DNA from: a virus
Reading direction: 5' to 3' (one strand)
Virus record (IMG/VR): IMGVR_UViG_3300030102_002108
Span: 1 to 23,471 of that record
DNA: 23,471 nt
Shown here: positions 6,787 to 15,800 of the stretch, one piece after another
Numbering within the stretch: the stretch's first letter is position 1
Layout: each line of letters begins with the position of its first letter
The notes under the pieces: generated by a model
Seen by the model: the letters and a program-made list of their open reading frames with translations, nothing else
The model's database searches: none
Told to the model about the DNA's origin: nothing
Made by a program: the position numbers and the translations under genes

Positions 6787-7947
6787 ATGGCTAAGCACGA
6801 ATTAGAAGTTGCAGCTGAAGCATCGGGAGTGAAACTTAGTGACACCCCCGACTTCTTGAACACACCTCAGGAAGCTCCCGCGCCCTCGCCGGAGCCTGAA
6901 CCCTCGGAACCACAGGCTACACAACCCGTAGTGGAAGAAGCTCCCGAGCCCGTGCAGGAGACTCCTGAGCCCGCTCCACAACCGGAGCCCGAACCTCAAG
7001 AGGTTGTCTTCAGACAAGAATACACGGAGCCACAAGCTCCGACACAAGAACCTGTGCAACCGCAGGCAATCGACGAAGATGCCATTGCACTTCAGAAACT
7101 CAGCGAAAGGCTGAACATGAAGTTCGATAGCTTCGACGACGTGAGCCAGCAGTTTAACAGGAAGGCTGACATCGACCCTAGTGTCGCAGCTATTAACGAG
7201 TTCGTCACCGAGACGGGTCGTTCCGTTGATGATTGGTATAAGTACCAGTCCTTGAACACTTCCGAAATGGATGATAGCAGGGCTGTGCGTATGCAGATGC
7301 AGATGGAACACCCCAACCTGACGTCCGAAGAGGTTGATACGCTTATGAACAATAAGTACAAGCTCGACACGGACAGGTACACCGATGAGGAAATCGCTAC
7401 ATCAGCTGTGGAACTGAAGGTGGCAGCCGACAAGGCTCGTCAATCTATCGAGGAGATTCGTGAAGCGTTCGCTACGCCGGACCCCAATCGAACCGCCGAA
7501 GATGAATTTATGAGCCCCATTGACGACCAGTGGGTCGCAAACATGTCCCGGGAGGTTGACAATCTGGACGGCATTTCATTTGATTTGCCCACGGGTAAGA
7601 CATTTACCTACGGCCTAGCCGACCAGTACAAGTCAGCATTGAAGGACAAGAATGCGAACCTCGAATCGTTTTTTGATTCCTACGTCTCTGACGATGGCAA
7701 GTGGGACTACGACCTTCTTAACTCTCATCGAGCAGTAATGGACAACATCGACAACATTGTCAACGCAGTGTACCGACAGGGTATGAGCGATGGGCAGCGT
7801 CGTGTGGTCCACCAAGCCTCTAACGTCGCCCCTGTGACTCCACAGTCTCAGCAGGTAGACACCTCGGCTGAAGCTCAGAGAAGCAAGATTATCGACCAGC
7901 TCGCAGCTGCCATGGGAGGGGACAAGGGAATGACTTTCAAGTTTTAA
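6787..7947 (+). CDS. Capsid scaffolding protein
   Basis: A 386-residue acidic protein directly upstream of the major capsid protein, the usual scaffold position. Residues 20-95 are a disordered P/E/Q-rich linker (SPEPEPSEPQATQPV and similar). Residues 95-240 are helical, with NEFVTETGRSVDDWYKYQSL, then MDDSRAVRMQMQMEHPNLTSEEV and a tyrosine-containing helix; I recall this D-W---Q-L ... N-LT-EEV arrangement from scaffold-like proteins of other marine phages. A globular middle and a helical end (SKIIDQLAAAMGG) follow; a C-terminal helix commonly docks on the capsid protein. Scaffolds drive procapsid assembly and are expelled or cleaved; no protease motif is evident here, and no separate maturation protease gene is seen. 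The ATG at 6787 lies behind AAATTCAATTAA. Confidence 0.78.
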   Translation: MAKHELEVAAEASGVKLSDTPDFLNTPQEAPAPSPEPEPSEPQATQPVVEEAPEPVQETPEPAPQPEPEPQEVVFRQEYTEPQAPTQEPVQPQAIDEDAIALQKLSERLNMKFDSFDDVSQQFNRKADIDPSVAAINEFVTETGRSVDDWYKYQSLNTSEMDDSRAVRMQMQMEHPNLTSEEVDTLMNNKYKLDTDRYTDEEIATSAVELKVAADKARQSIEEIREAFATPDPNRTAEDEFMSPIDDQWVANMSREVDNLDGISFDLPTGKTFTYGLADQYKSALKDKNANLESFFDSYVSDDGKWDYDLLNSHRAVMDNIDNIVNAVYRQGMSDGQRRVVHQASNVAPVTPQSQQVDTSAEAQRSKIIDQLAAAMGGDKGMTFKF

Positions 7948-7969
7948 CTCTCTCTAACAGAAAACAATT

Positions 7970-9418
7970 ATGGCTATTACTGCGCCAAATGTTCACGGTC
8001 AGCTTGGAGGAAGTACTGGCGGTGGTGCCTCAGCTATTGGCTTGGCAACCCCCGAGAAGTACGCTTCTCTCGGTGACTTTATGAACACAATCAACGCCCT
8101 TGATGTCCGCCCCGAGCTCATCAAAACTTACGGTAATCAGGGCATTACCGGATTCTTGCGTATGACCGGAGCTGTCAAGGCTGCTGGCTCTGCCGAAAAA
8201 ATCACTTACTACGAGGAGGCTCGTTTGCACCAAAAGGTTCGCGCCTTGGCAAAGAACGATTCAAGTGGTGACGCTGCAGCGGACACCGCCAACCAAACGT
8301 TGGTGTTTGTGGCTGACGCTAACGCTGCTATTGACGCTGACAACCTTACTGATGTAAGACAAAACACCCCAATGAAGGGTGACATCTTGCTCATCAACGG
8401 CAAGGACCGTCTCGTCGTGACTGCCACGAGCGCTGCCAACTCTGGCACAGAGTTTACGTGTGCTTACATGAATCAGCCAACCGTTGCTGTTACTCGAAAC
8501 AATGTGTTCGAGATGCCAGTGATTGGTAACATCTTCGAGGAAGGCAGCGAGCAGCCTGACCGCTTCGTTGAGTCTAACGTGGTTCGCTACCAGAAGCCTT
8601 ACGCCATCATCAAGGGTAACTTTGAGGTGACAGGTTCACAGGCCACCAACATCGGCTACATCGACGTCGGAGGTGGTGACTACCGTTGGTACATCAAGGG
8701 CGAGATGGATGCCCGTCAGCGTTTCTTGGACAAGCGTGAGATGACTCTCTTGTTCGGTCAAGAAGTGGCAAACCAAACCAACTTGACAATGAGCGGTAAC
8801 GAAGGTTACATCACTGCTCTCGAAGACCGTGGCTTGGTTACCTCTAACTTCATCGGAAGCGACGGCGGATTCACTGACTTGGACGACCTCATCACTGAGT
8901 TCGACAAGCAGGGCTCTGCTCCTGAGTACGCCATCTACGCCAACACCAAGCAGAACTTGCTCCTCGACGACATGGTCGCTCAGGGTGGTGGTTCTTCTAA
9001 GGCTGGCATCGCTGGTGTTACTGCCTCTTACGGTGCGTTCCAGAACTCACCTGACATGGCCGTACAGCTCGGATTCTCTTCATTCTCTCGCGGTGGATAC
9101 ACGTTCCACAAGCACAGCTGGAAGTTGTTGAACGACCCAACTCTCTTGGGCGCTGACAGCGCCATCCAACAGAAGCTCGTTGCTGGTGTAATGTGCCCAT
9201 TGGCTACAGTGACTGACCCAACTACGGGTGACCGCTCTCCTGCTTTGGAGTTGAACTACAAGGCTGCAGGTGGATACTCTCGTGAGTTGGAGCACTGGGT
9301 GACTGGCTCTATCCTCGGATTCCGTAACACGACTGAGGACACGGCTAAGTTCAACTACCGTTCTGAGTGTGCATTGGTTACTCGCGCTGCTAATCAACAC
9401 GTCTTGATTAAGGCCTAA
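7970..9418 (+). CDS. Major capsid protein (HK97-type fold inferred)
   Basis: A 482-residue protein after the scaffold. It starts with a flexible G/S/A-rich arm (HGQLGGSTGGGASAIG) and continues LGDFMNTINALDVRPELIKTYG, ITYYEEARLHQKVRAL, and in the middle GGGDYRWYIKGEMDARQRFLDKREMTLLFGQ (about 235-265), which resembles the spine-helix neighbourhood of crAss-type capsid proteins as I recall them. The HK97 fold is inferred; no signature proves it. Codon use is strongly biased: nearly all arginines are CGT or CGC with a single AGA, unlike the giant gene downstream, matching a very abundant product. The start ATG at 7970 follows CAGAAAACAATT. No frameshift or internal break is seen. It is the most probable client of the co-chaperonin. 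Confidence 0.9.
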   Translation: MAITAPNVHGQLGGSTGGGASAIGLATPEKYASLGDFMNTINALDVRPELIKTYGNQGITGFLRMTGAVKAAGSAEKITYYEEARLHQKVRALAKNDSSGDAAADTANQTLVFVADANAAIDADNLTDVRQNTPMKGDILLINGKDRLVVTATSAANSGTEFTCAYMNQPTVAVTRNNVFEMPVIGNIFEEGSEQPDRFVESNVVRYQKPYAIIKGNFEVTGSQATNIGYIDVGGGDYRWYIKGEMDARQRFLDKREMTLLFGQEVANQTNLTMSGNEGYITALEDRGLVTSNFIGSDGGFTDLDDLITEFDKQGSAPEYAIYANTKQNLLLDDMVAQGGGSSKAGIAGVTASYGAFQNSPDMAVQLGFSSFSRGGYTFHKHSWKLLNDPTLLGADSAIQQKLVAGVMCPLATVTDPTTGDRSPALELNYKAAGGYSRELEHWVTGSILGFRNTTEDTAKFNYRSECALVTRAANQHVLIKA

Positions 9419-9445
9419 TCGTTAACCTCTAAACACTAAGAAACT

Positions 9446-10147
9446 ATGATTATCGTAAAGACCGCCTCTAACGCAGGGGCAATCTTCAATCCAGTTGCAT
9501 TCGAGTCAATGAATGTTGCTGCGGAAACGGTGACTGCAAACTTTGCTACAGTTGACTCAGGAGACACGCCTACGCGCGACGCCTTGATTGTGAGCTGCAC
9601 TGCAGGTAAGGAGCACGCTGTTGCTAACGACCTGTTGCAACTCATCAAGAGCGAGCGCACGGTTACCCTCGACGATGTAAACGACGACTTTGAAGGCATC
9701 TCTGATGTCGTAAGCTTGAGCGTTACGTTGAACGGAACTCCTGTGAACAGAACCTTTAGTGTAATCACACCTGCTGACGGGGCTACAATCTCTACTGCAG
9801 ACTCAGGTGCTATGGTCATTCTCGGCACTGCCATTGACGTTAAGTTGCCTGCTCCACAGCTCGGCTTGGAGTACACTTTCGTTAACGGTGACGCGACCAT
9901 TGCTACTGCAGCTACTGTGATTGCCACATCAGACGGAAGCACTGAGAAGGATTTGTTCTTCGGACACTTCGAGGTCGCTAACGCAAATGTACCTGTTGCA
10001 AACGTAGGTAAGGTTACATTCTCAACCGACTCTGTTGAGGGTGACTTCTTCACTTGCAGATGTGTGGGTACTAGCACAACTGACAACGACCCAGTTTGGC
10101 ACGTATTCGGCTTGGCCGATGCCACAGGTGCGTTGGCTGGTAGCTAA
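9446..10147 (+). CDS. Candidate capsid decoration/auxiliary protein
   Basis: A 233-residue protein, 27 bp after the major capsid gene, presumably on the same transcript. It is rich in A, T, V, D and S and predicted beta: repeated short strands such as ESMNVAAETVTANFATVDSG, TFSVITPADGATISTADSG, DVKLPAPQLGLEYTFVNGDA (about 131-150) and HVFGLADATGALAGS at the end. The LPAPQLGLEYTF motif is of the sort found in phage head-fibre and surface proteins, where a stacked beta domain ends in a trimeric cap; this is from memory and not specific. Position, size and composition favour a head surface protein. A strong hairpin lies just downstream, which could reduce read-through and raise this gene and the capsid gene over later ones. 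Confidence 0.68.
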   Translation: MIIVKTASNAGAIFNPVAFESMNVAAETVTANFATVDSGDTPTRDALIVSCTAGKEHAVANDLLQLIKSERTVTLDDVNDDFEGISDVVSLSVTLNGTPVNRTFSVITPADGATISTADSGAMVILGTAIDVKLPAPQLGLEYTFVNGDATIATAATVIATSDGSTEKDLFFGHFEVANANVPVANVGKVTFSTDSVEGDFFTCRCVGTSTTDNDPVWHVFGLADATGALAGS

Positions 10148-10157
10148 TTAACCTATG

Positions 10158-10191
10158 GTAAGGGGAGGGGGAAAGGCCTCCTCCCACTTAC
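10158..10191 (+). terminator. Strong GC-rich hairpin after the decoration gene
   Basis: GTAAG-GGGAGG-GGG (10158-10171) pairs with CCT-CCTCCC-(A)-CTTAC (10177-10191) around the loop AAAGG. That gives 14 pairs with one bulged A and one G-U. There is no immediate T-run, but a T-rich stretch (TTTGACTTTAATTTCTTTT) follows about 7 nt later. It may be a weak or partial terminator, or an mRNA-stabilising 3' end for the capsid genes. Confidence 0.6.
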
Positions 10192-10220
10192 TACTCGTTT
10201 GACTTTAATTTCTTTTAATC

Positions 10221-11081
10221 ATGTCTACAGAAACTATCCAGCGGAAACCCGCTAAGAAGTCCGCGCCCAAGGCTGCGGCAAAGCCTGTCGTTGAGGAACA
10301 GGCAACAGAAATCCCTCAAGCTCCCGCTGCTAAGAAGCCGGAAATCAAAAGAAACCTCAAGGACAAAAGCAAGGAGACGCAGTTTTACGCCTCTATCATG
10401 GGGGGTATTTACTTCAAGCTTGCCAACAGCAACATCAATGTCTTCGACGAAGAGTCTGGACAGGTTCGTCAAATTAGATACTGCGCCAGCGAGCCATCTA
10501 TCTATGTCGACGAGCAGTCTCCTGCTGCTACAAGAACGCAGGTAATCTTCCGCAACAACGGATTGGCTGTGCCTTACACCAAGCCCAACCTGCGTGAGTT
10601 CCTCGAAGCTCACCCTGAGAACAGGGCCAACGGCGGCAGCTCCTTCCACCTCATTGACACGGAGACAAAGATTCAGGAGTCTGTTGATATGGACTTCTTG
10701 GTTACCGATGCCATCCAGATGATTAAGACTCGCAGCATTACGGACTTGCTGCCTGTAGCTATCGCACTGAATATCAATACAGACCAAGACAACTTGGCCA
10801 TCAAGCGAGAGCTTGTGTTGGCTGCCAAGCGCAAGCCACAAGAGTTCATCGACCTCTTTGACAACCCAGTCGTTCAGACTCGCGTCACTGTGATGCAGGC
10901 CTTTGACTTTCAGATTGTCAGATTCAAGGGCGGTGCTGTAACGTGGTTTGACAGCGGTGCAATCGTAGTCGGCGTGCCCGTTGGGCAGAACGAAGTGGAT
11001 GTACTCACTCGATTCTGCATGACCGACAAGGGCGCTACCGTCCTGTCCGAAATCGAACGGCAACTCTCGGAGATTGCCTAA
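10221..11081 (+). CDS. Conserved phage structural protein of unknown function
   Basis: A 286-residue protein with a disordered, basic, Ala/Lys/Pro-rich N-terminus (about 1-45) and a folded core. The core begins KETQFYASIMGGIYFKLANS, passes VRQIRYCASEPSIYVDEQ (about 87-105), TQVIFRNNGLAVPYTKPNLREFLEAHPEN (113-140), a helical region with IKRELVLAAKRKPQEFIDLFDN (199-220), and ends in a helix. I recall proteins with this order (variable linker, RYA---S-FVDEQ, LREFL--HP, LKRELL--AK--P-EFL) near capsid genes of several environmental phages, annotated only as structural. It sits between the hairpin at 10158 and the terminator at 11098, so it can be transcribed by read-through from the capsid genes. 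A head completion or inner capsid role is possible but unsupported by any motif. Confidence 0.72.
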   Translation: MSTETIQRKPAKKSAPKAAAKPVVEEQATEIPQAPAAKKPEIKRNLKDKSKETQFYASIMGGIYFKLANSNINVFDEESGQVRQIRYCASEPSIYVDEQSPAATRTQVIFRNNGLAVPYTKPNLREFLEAHPENRANGGSSFHLIDTETKIQESVDMDFLVTDAIQMIKTRSITDLLPVAIALNINTDQDNLAIKRELVLAAKRKPQEFIDLFDNPVVQTRVTVMQAFDFQIVRFKGGAVTWFDSGAIVVGVPVGQNEVDVLTRFCMTDKGATVLSEIERQLSEIA

Positions 11082-11097
11082 CCTATAACCCTAGCGG

Positions 11098-11127
11098 AAA
11101 GGGGCTGCCTTCGGGCGGCCCTTTTTT
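11098..11127 (+). terminator. Rho-independent terminator at the end of the head block
   Basis: AAAGGGGCTGCC (11098-11109) pairs with GGCGGCCC plus four T (11114-11125) around a stable TTCG tetraloop. This gives 12 pairs including one or two G-U. It runs directly into six T (11122-11127). It begins 16 bp after the stop of the 286-residue gene and is a textbook intrinsic terminator. Its T-run is the first part of the following promoter block. Confidence 0.9.
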
Positions 11128-11130
11128 GTT

Positions 11131-11138
11131 TATATTTG
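11131..11138 (+). promoter_or_regulatory. Putative promoter of the head-tail block, fused to the terminator
   Basis: TATATTTG within TTTTGTTTATATTTGC (11124-11139), the exact 16-mer also found before the portal at 2708-2723. It lies 20 bp before the ATG at 11159 and begins within the T-run of the preceding terminator. This lets one transcript end and the next begin within about 20 bp. No -33 TTG is present; that region is the terminator stem. Confidence 0.6.
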
Positions 11139-11158
11139 CTGATAGTAATTACAACACC

Positions 11159-12004
11159 ATGGCGAGCGTACGAGAGGTCTATACAACGCTTCAGGGACTA
11201 GCAAACAAGGACGAGAGAGGGTTCGTCACCCCTGCAGTATTCAACCAGTTTGCAGCTGTCGCACAGCAGAAGGTATTCAACAATATCTTCTTGGAGCTGG
11301 AGCGGGCTCAGGCTCAGCGCCTGCGTCTCCTAGACCCCGGGCTATCCGAGTCGCGTATCCGTGGACTCAAGCAGGACTTGGGGAGGTTTGTCACTAGGGT
11401 GCAGCTTGACGAAGCACCGGACACTACATACCCAAGGCTCAAGACATCCTTGAATCTGCCGACCAACTTCAACAGAGTCATCGAGGTAAACTACGAGCCA
11501 GCTGCTGCGAGCATCACATCTCCGGCTGCAAGCGCGTCTGTCAATGCCTCAACCAATGCGGAGGTGATTCCTGTGGAGGTCATCGAGGATGCAAACAAGC
11601 TTCAGGCAATCCTGTCAAGCACGCTGTCTAGACCAACCAAGGACTTTCCTGCGTGCTACATCACAGGGCTTACGCTCGAGCTGTACCCTCATGACTTGGT
11701 TCTAAACAAGGACACGTCGTCCGCTGGAACAGCAGACCAAATCGGAGTTGACTTTGTGTACTACAAGAACCCAGCCTCTCTCACTACTGCAGGTGCGCTC
11801 GACGCTTCGATGCCCAAGATTGGTTTTACTCTTACCAACAACAAAGAGGTATACAACGCTTCGACCAGCAGAGACTTTGAGCTGCCTGACCACTACGTCA
11901 TGGACTTGGTGATTGAGATGGCAAAGCTGATTGGTGTCAACCTCAAGGACAAAGAGGTGTACCAGCACGGAGCCCAAGAGGATGTTAAAGAACAAAGAGT
12001 GTAA
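11159..12004 (+). CDS. Head-tail ring/connector protein (first of two)
   Basis: The start is taken as ATG at 11159, giving 281 residues. An in-frame TTG at 11126 would begin inside the terminator T-run and translate the promoter, so it is rejected. The N-terminus is helical: VREVYTTLQGLANKDERGFVTPAVFNQFAAVAQQKVFNNIF. The order NKD-RG-(V/Y)TP--FN-FA--A---(L/V)F I remember from ring or adaptor proteins of Bacteroidota podoviruses. The middle has IPVEVIEDANKLQAILSSTLSRPTKDFPACYI and a beta segment LTLELYP...VDFVYYKNP. The end FELPDHYVMDLVIEMAKLIGVNLKD is a helix. Such proteins stack as twelvefold rings below the portal. An Ala/Ser/Thr-rich loop (around 118-137) is variable-looking. It is the first gene after the promoter at 11131. 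Confidence 0.75.
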   Translation: MASVREVYTTLQGLANKDERGFVTPAVFNQFAAVAQQKVFNNIFLELERAQAQRLRLLDPGLSESRIRGLKQDLGRFVTRVQLDEAPDTTYPRLKTSLNLPTNFNRVIEVNYEPAAASITSPAASASVNASTNAEVIPVEVIEDANKLQAILSSTLSRPTKDFPACYITGLTLELYPHDLVLNKDTSSAGTADQIGVDFVYYKNPASLTTAGALDASMPKIGFTLTNNKEVYNASTSRDFELPDHYVMDLVIEMAKLIGVNLKDKEVYQHGAQEDVKEQRV

Positions 12005-12007
12005 CAG

Positions 12008-12805
12008 ATGGCACACAACCTAGTAGGACTATCCGACATCATCAACGACTTCATCATCTCTTTGGAGGGTGATGACTACGCTATCAATGTCACTCGCCCC
12101 ATGCTCCGCTCAGTAGCGCTGCGCGGCTTGCGTGAGTTCGGCTTTGACCTTTCGGGCAAGGTGCGCTCTTTGAAGCTGTCCCCTGAATCCAACGGAACCT
12201 ATCAGTTGCCCGATGACTTTGCAAGCATCGCTCGGGTCGGCTTGGCTGGCTCAGACGGGATGGTGTACCCACTTGCGCACAACACAAACCTCAACATGTC
12301 GCAGGCCTACACGAACGTAACCGACCCTGTGGACAGTGATGGTGATGGTTTTTTTGATAGGGTAGACGATACAACGGGAAGCGGTGGAGGTATCCTCGGT
12401 GAAGAGGAGGCGCTCATCTTTAACAACTACGCCTACAACCAAGCCACGGGTAGAACCTACGGCATGGGTGGTGGCATCTACGCAGGCGAGTACAGGCTCA
12501 ACAGAGACCAAAACAGAATCGAGACTGACTCTGGAACTACTGGTGTGATTGTTGTAGAGTACGTGGCAGACGAAGCTCGGGCCAAGAACCCGCAGGTTCC
12601 TGTCGAAGCCGAAGAAGCTCTGCGCTCTTACATGTACTACAAAATCATCGAGCGCAAGAGAAGTGTACCTAACGTAGAGAAGTCTCGCGCTAGGCAGGAA
12701 TACTACAACGAAAGACGCAAGGCCAACGCCCGCCTCAAGACATTCAACAAGGATGAGGCAATGCGCGTGATTCGCAAGAACTTTAAGCAAGCGCCTAAGT
12801 ACTGA
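12008..12805 (+). CDS. Head-tail ring/connector protein (second) with a calcium-type loop
   Basis: A 265-residue protein, 3 bp after the preceding stop. The N-terminal helices MAHNLVGLSDIINDFI and TRPMLRSVALRGLREFGFDL are followed by beta strands KVRSLKLSPESNGTYQLPDDF, the arrangement of gp4/adaptor-like connectors in podoviruses. A polar insertion at 100-160 carries DSDGDGFFDRVDD (109-121), which matches the D-x-D-G-D-G-x-x-D calcium loop of thrombospondin type 3 repeats. The C-terminus is a long basic helix (EEALRSYMYYKIIERKRSV ... RARQEYYNERRKANARLK) and KNFKQAPKY. Likely a ring under the portal that receives the muzzle protein. Its TGA overlaps the next ATG in TGATG, so the next gene is probably coupled. 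A run of seven T lies in the loop codons but the frame is intact. Confidence 0.75.
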   Translation: MAHNLVGLSDIINDFIISLEGDDYAINVTRPMLRSVALRGLREFGFDLSGKVRSLKLSPESNGTYQLPDDFASIARVGLAGSDGMVYPLAHNTNLNMSQAYTNVTDPVDSDGDGFFDRVDDTTGSGGGILGEEEALIFNNYAYNQATGRTYGMGGGIYAGEYRLNRDQNRIETDSGTTGVIVVEYVADEARAKNPQVPVEAEEALRSYMYYKIIERKRSVPNVEKSRARQEYYNERRKANARLKTFNKDEAMRVIRKNFKQAPKY

Positions 12806-15800
12806 TGGCTATTGACAAACTGATACCTCGGCATCTGAACTTGGATGACGACGAACGCTTGGTGCAGTCCATGCAGATGACGAATGCAGAAAATGTGTTC
12901 ATCTCTGGAGACCAAGAAAACGATGCGGGTGTTGTAAAGCAGGCTGATGGGAACAGCGAGGTCACCCCGAAAACCGTTGCCGATACAATCCCTGCGAGCG
13001 GCATCAATGTCATCATTGGCTCTGTCAACTTTGACGCAGGGGGCGTGGTGTTCTACTTCTTGTACAACACTGAAAATAACCACGGTGTGTACATGTACGA
13101 GCAAGACGAAAACAGATACGTCAAGCTCTACCAAAACAGCGCTCTTGCCTTTCAGAAGGGCATGCACATTCAGGGTGATGTTGTGAAGACTGGTAAGGGA
13201 GATACCTTGCTGTACTTTACTGACGGAGAAAACGAACCTCGAAAGCTCAACGTATCTAGGCTCTTGAGCAACAGCTACGAGGACGCTATTGACGACAATA
13301 CCCCAAGCACGGTAAGCAACTACATCACAGTCTGCAAGCGCCCACCAATGAGGCCGCCACGGTTTACCTTTGGGCAGTCTGGGGAAGCCAACTCAAACAA
13401 CAGGGTCATTGACCGCGTGTTTCAGTTTGCGACTCAGTATGTCTATGCTGACGGTGAAGTTTCTGCGATTGGTCCTTACTCGAAACTGACCTACGAGGAC
13501 AACCACTTTAACGTGGATGGGACTATGGCTGACCTCTACAACACGCCCTTTGATTCTATTGACGTCATTCAAGACAAGGTTAAGCTTAGCAATGAGAATC
13601 AGGATGGTGACGTAGTAGCGGTTAGGTTTTTGGCTAGAGCTGGGAACACAGGTTCTTTCGTGGTGTTTGATGAGGTGGATACCGCATACACCAACGGCAC
13701 TTGCAGTTCTAACTTCACCAACACGAAGGCTTATCGTTTTATTTCAGAGCAGGAAACCAACAAGCTCTTTGATGCCGTGCCCCTGAAGGCAAAAACCCTT
13801 AGCGTCGTTGAGAACAGATTGTTCTTTGGCAACTATGTCGATGGGTTCGACACCTCAGAATGGGTGCAAACCAAATCCACCAACACCAGAAGTCAATCGT
13901 TTCCTGTAACCGTAGGGATACAGGAAGCCAGCTTTGAGGCTGTAGCGAACCTGCAATCACAGGCGCAAATGAGCAGCTCCGAAGTACCTGCTTACATCGT
14001 CCTCAAAAATTCTGACTCTACTGAAAATGCAAATGAAAATCTAGACCACTTCAATCCAGATTCAGGTGGTGTTGGACTTAGCAGCAGCCCCCAAAACTCG
14101 TTAGGCTACTACCAAAGACCTGAGACCGTTATCCAAAACATGGAGTGGCTATTGACAAGCGATGGCGACGACGGGCTTGAAACTGGTGAACAAAGCGCTA
14201 GACTGGGTTTGTCAACCGCCTTCGCCATGGAGGTTGATATTGACCTCTCAGACATTCCAGCAGAGGGCATTGGCACCACTGCCGAAATGACTTTAACGTA
14301 CATCCTCACAGGTGGCAGGCCATACATGATTCCTACATACGGGGACCAAGATGGAAAGCAAGAACACAGAATTAGATACAGGCCGGGACTGGGCTCTGTA
14401 GCAGAGGGTCAGACAAGAGACTTGGACTTAAAGTTTTGGCACGGTGGAGACAGCATTGGTGACGAGATTGTTAATCAATTAAACAACGCAAACATTAGCC
14501 CCAACATCGGTAAGGTGTGTGGGGTAGGATTTATCGGCGCCAAACCTGATACTTACTGGACCAAAAGTGTTCAAGTTCAGGTAAACGTAAACACCACAGA
14601 CACAAGGCTTACCATCGCTCAAAAGGTTGTTGACCAAATTGAGGTTGACAATTTTGGGGTTGAGATTAAAGGAACTGGGTACCTCACCGCTCACGGAATC
14701 AACTATCAAAGAGTATCGGGCATCGTGTCAGACAGACCGGGTTCAAAAGCCTGCAGGTATTTTTGTGACGGCAGGAATACTGGTCAAGATTCTAAAATTA
14801 TTATCGAGCCAGCGTTTGCCATCGTACAAGACAATGGCAACAAGGTTCGCGTCACATACAAGGGTAGAAGTGGAGAATTTCATGTTGGACACATTCAGCA
14901 CGGCGGGCCTGTTGCTCAAGTTGTGGACAATGGCTTTGGGGCGATTCCTATTTTCCCACAGTATGGAGCCAATCGTCAGGAAATTATTCAAGGCAGCTCA
15001 CCGACTACACTTCAGGCTACTTGCTCCGCTGTAGACGGGAGTGTCAATAACGTCAATCAAGAAGACCTTTTCAGGTGCATGATTCTGGAGTGGATGCACA
15101 CCAAAACAGCTGCCACCATAGTGTTTGGCAATGCCGGGTCTATTCAGGGTGACGAAGGTGACAACAGACTTACTTTCCGTTCTGGGGCTAGTCATCCTCT
15201 TGGCTGCGTGTTTTACGACCACAGAAACAGAAGCTCCACGGTAAAGCTTTTGAGAGAGGCCTATGTTCCTTTCAGTGGAGACGCAGCCTCTACTGTTGGT
15301 AACGAAGTGGACCGTCTTGTTCCTTATGACATTGACGTGACATTTCCAACTTCCTACATCCCAGATTGGGCGGAAAGGTATCAGATTGTTTACGCGGGTA
15401 ACTCTCAGTACGAGTTCTCTCTCACGCACAGCATTCCTGAGGCACTTGTTGCTGACATGAGTAGGGTTGTAATTAGAGACCCTTCACTCACTGACAGTGA
15501 AGACCTCGAGGAGACTCTTGATTCTTCTACCGCTTCCGGAACAGATGCAGCGGCGGAAGCAAACTTCCCGAGCTTGGCTGCGGCTGAGTCTGCTGGCATT
15601 CTCAGTAACGCCATCTATCTTCCCTTTAGATTCTTTGAGGGCAAGACGGATTCGTACAAGTCATCCTTTGGAGTAAAACTTGATTACCAGTTTAGACCGG
15701 GAGACAAGCTTCGGATTGTTAGCTATCAAGACATTTCTCAAGGTGCTGATGGCCCTGAAGTAACCACAAACTTTCCGGAGAATCACTTCTTCGACATCAT

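Noticed and set aside
8829-9131. 100-codon S/T/L-rich plus-strand frame within the capsid gene
   Set aside because: Shadow frame of the strongly codon-biased capsid gene.
9436-10125. 229-codon minus-strand frame opposite the decoration gene
   Set aside because: It is not in mirror register, so it was looked at twice. The product is a low-complexity S/T/A/V sequence caused by the biased composition of the plus gene, with no family signature.
10215-11063. 282-codon minus-strand frame opposite the 286-residue gene
   Set aside because: Mirror register shadow. The plus-strand protein has a linker plus a conserved-looking core, and the terminator and leader orientation support the plus strand.
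11126-11158. TTG start for the first ring protein
   Set aside because: It would translate the terminator T-run and the TATATTTG promoter core. The ATG at 11159 gives a standard leader and the conserved helical N-terminus.
12347-12355. Seven-T run in the second ring protein as a possible frameshift site
   Set aside because: The frame is intact on both sides and the protein ends in normal conserved sequence, so no frameshift is needed.
12251-12790. 179-codon minus-strand frame opposite the second ring protein
   Set aside because: Mirror register shadow with no independent support.
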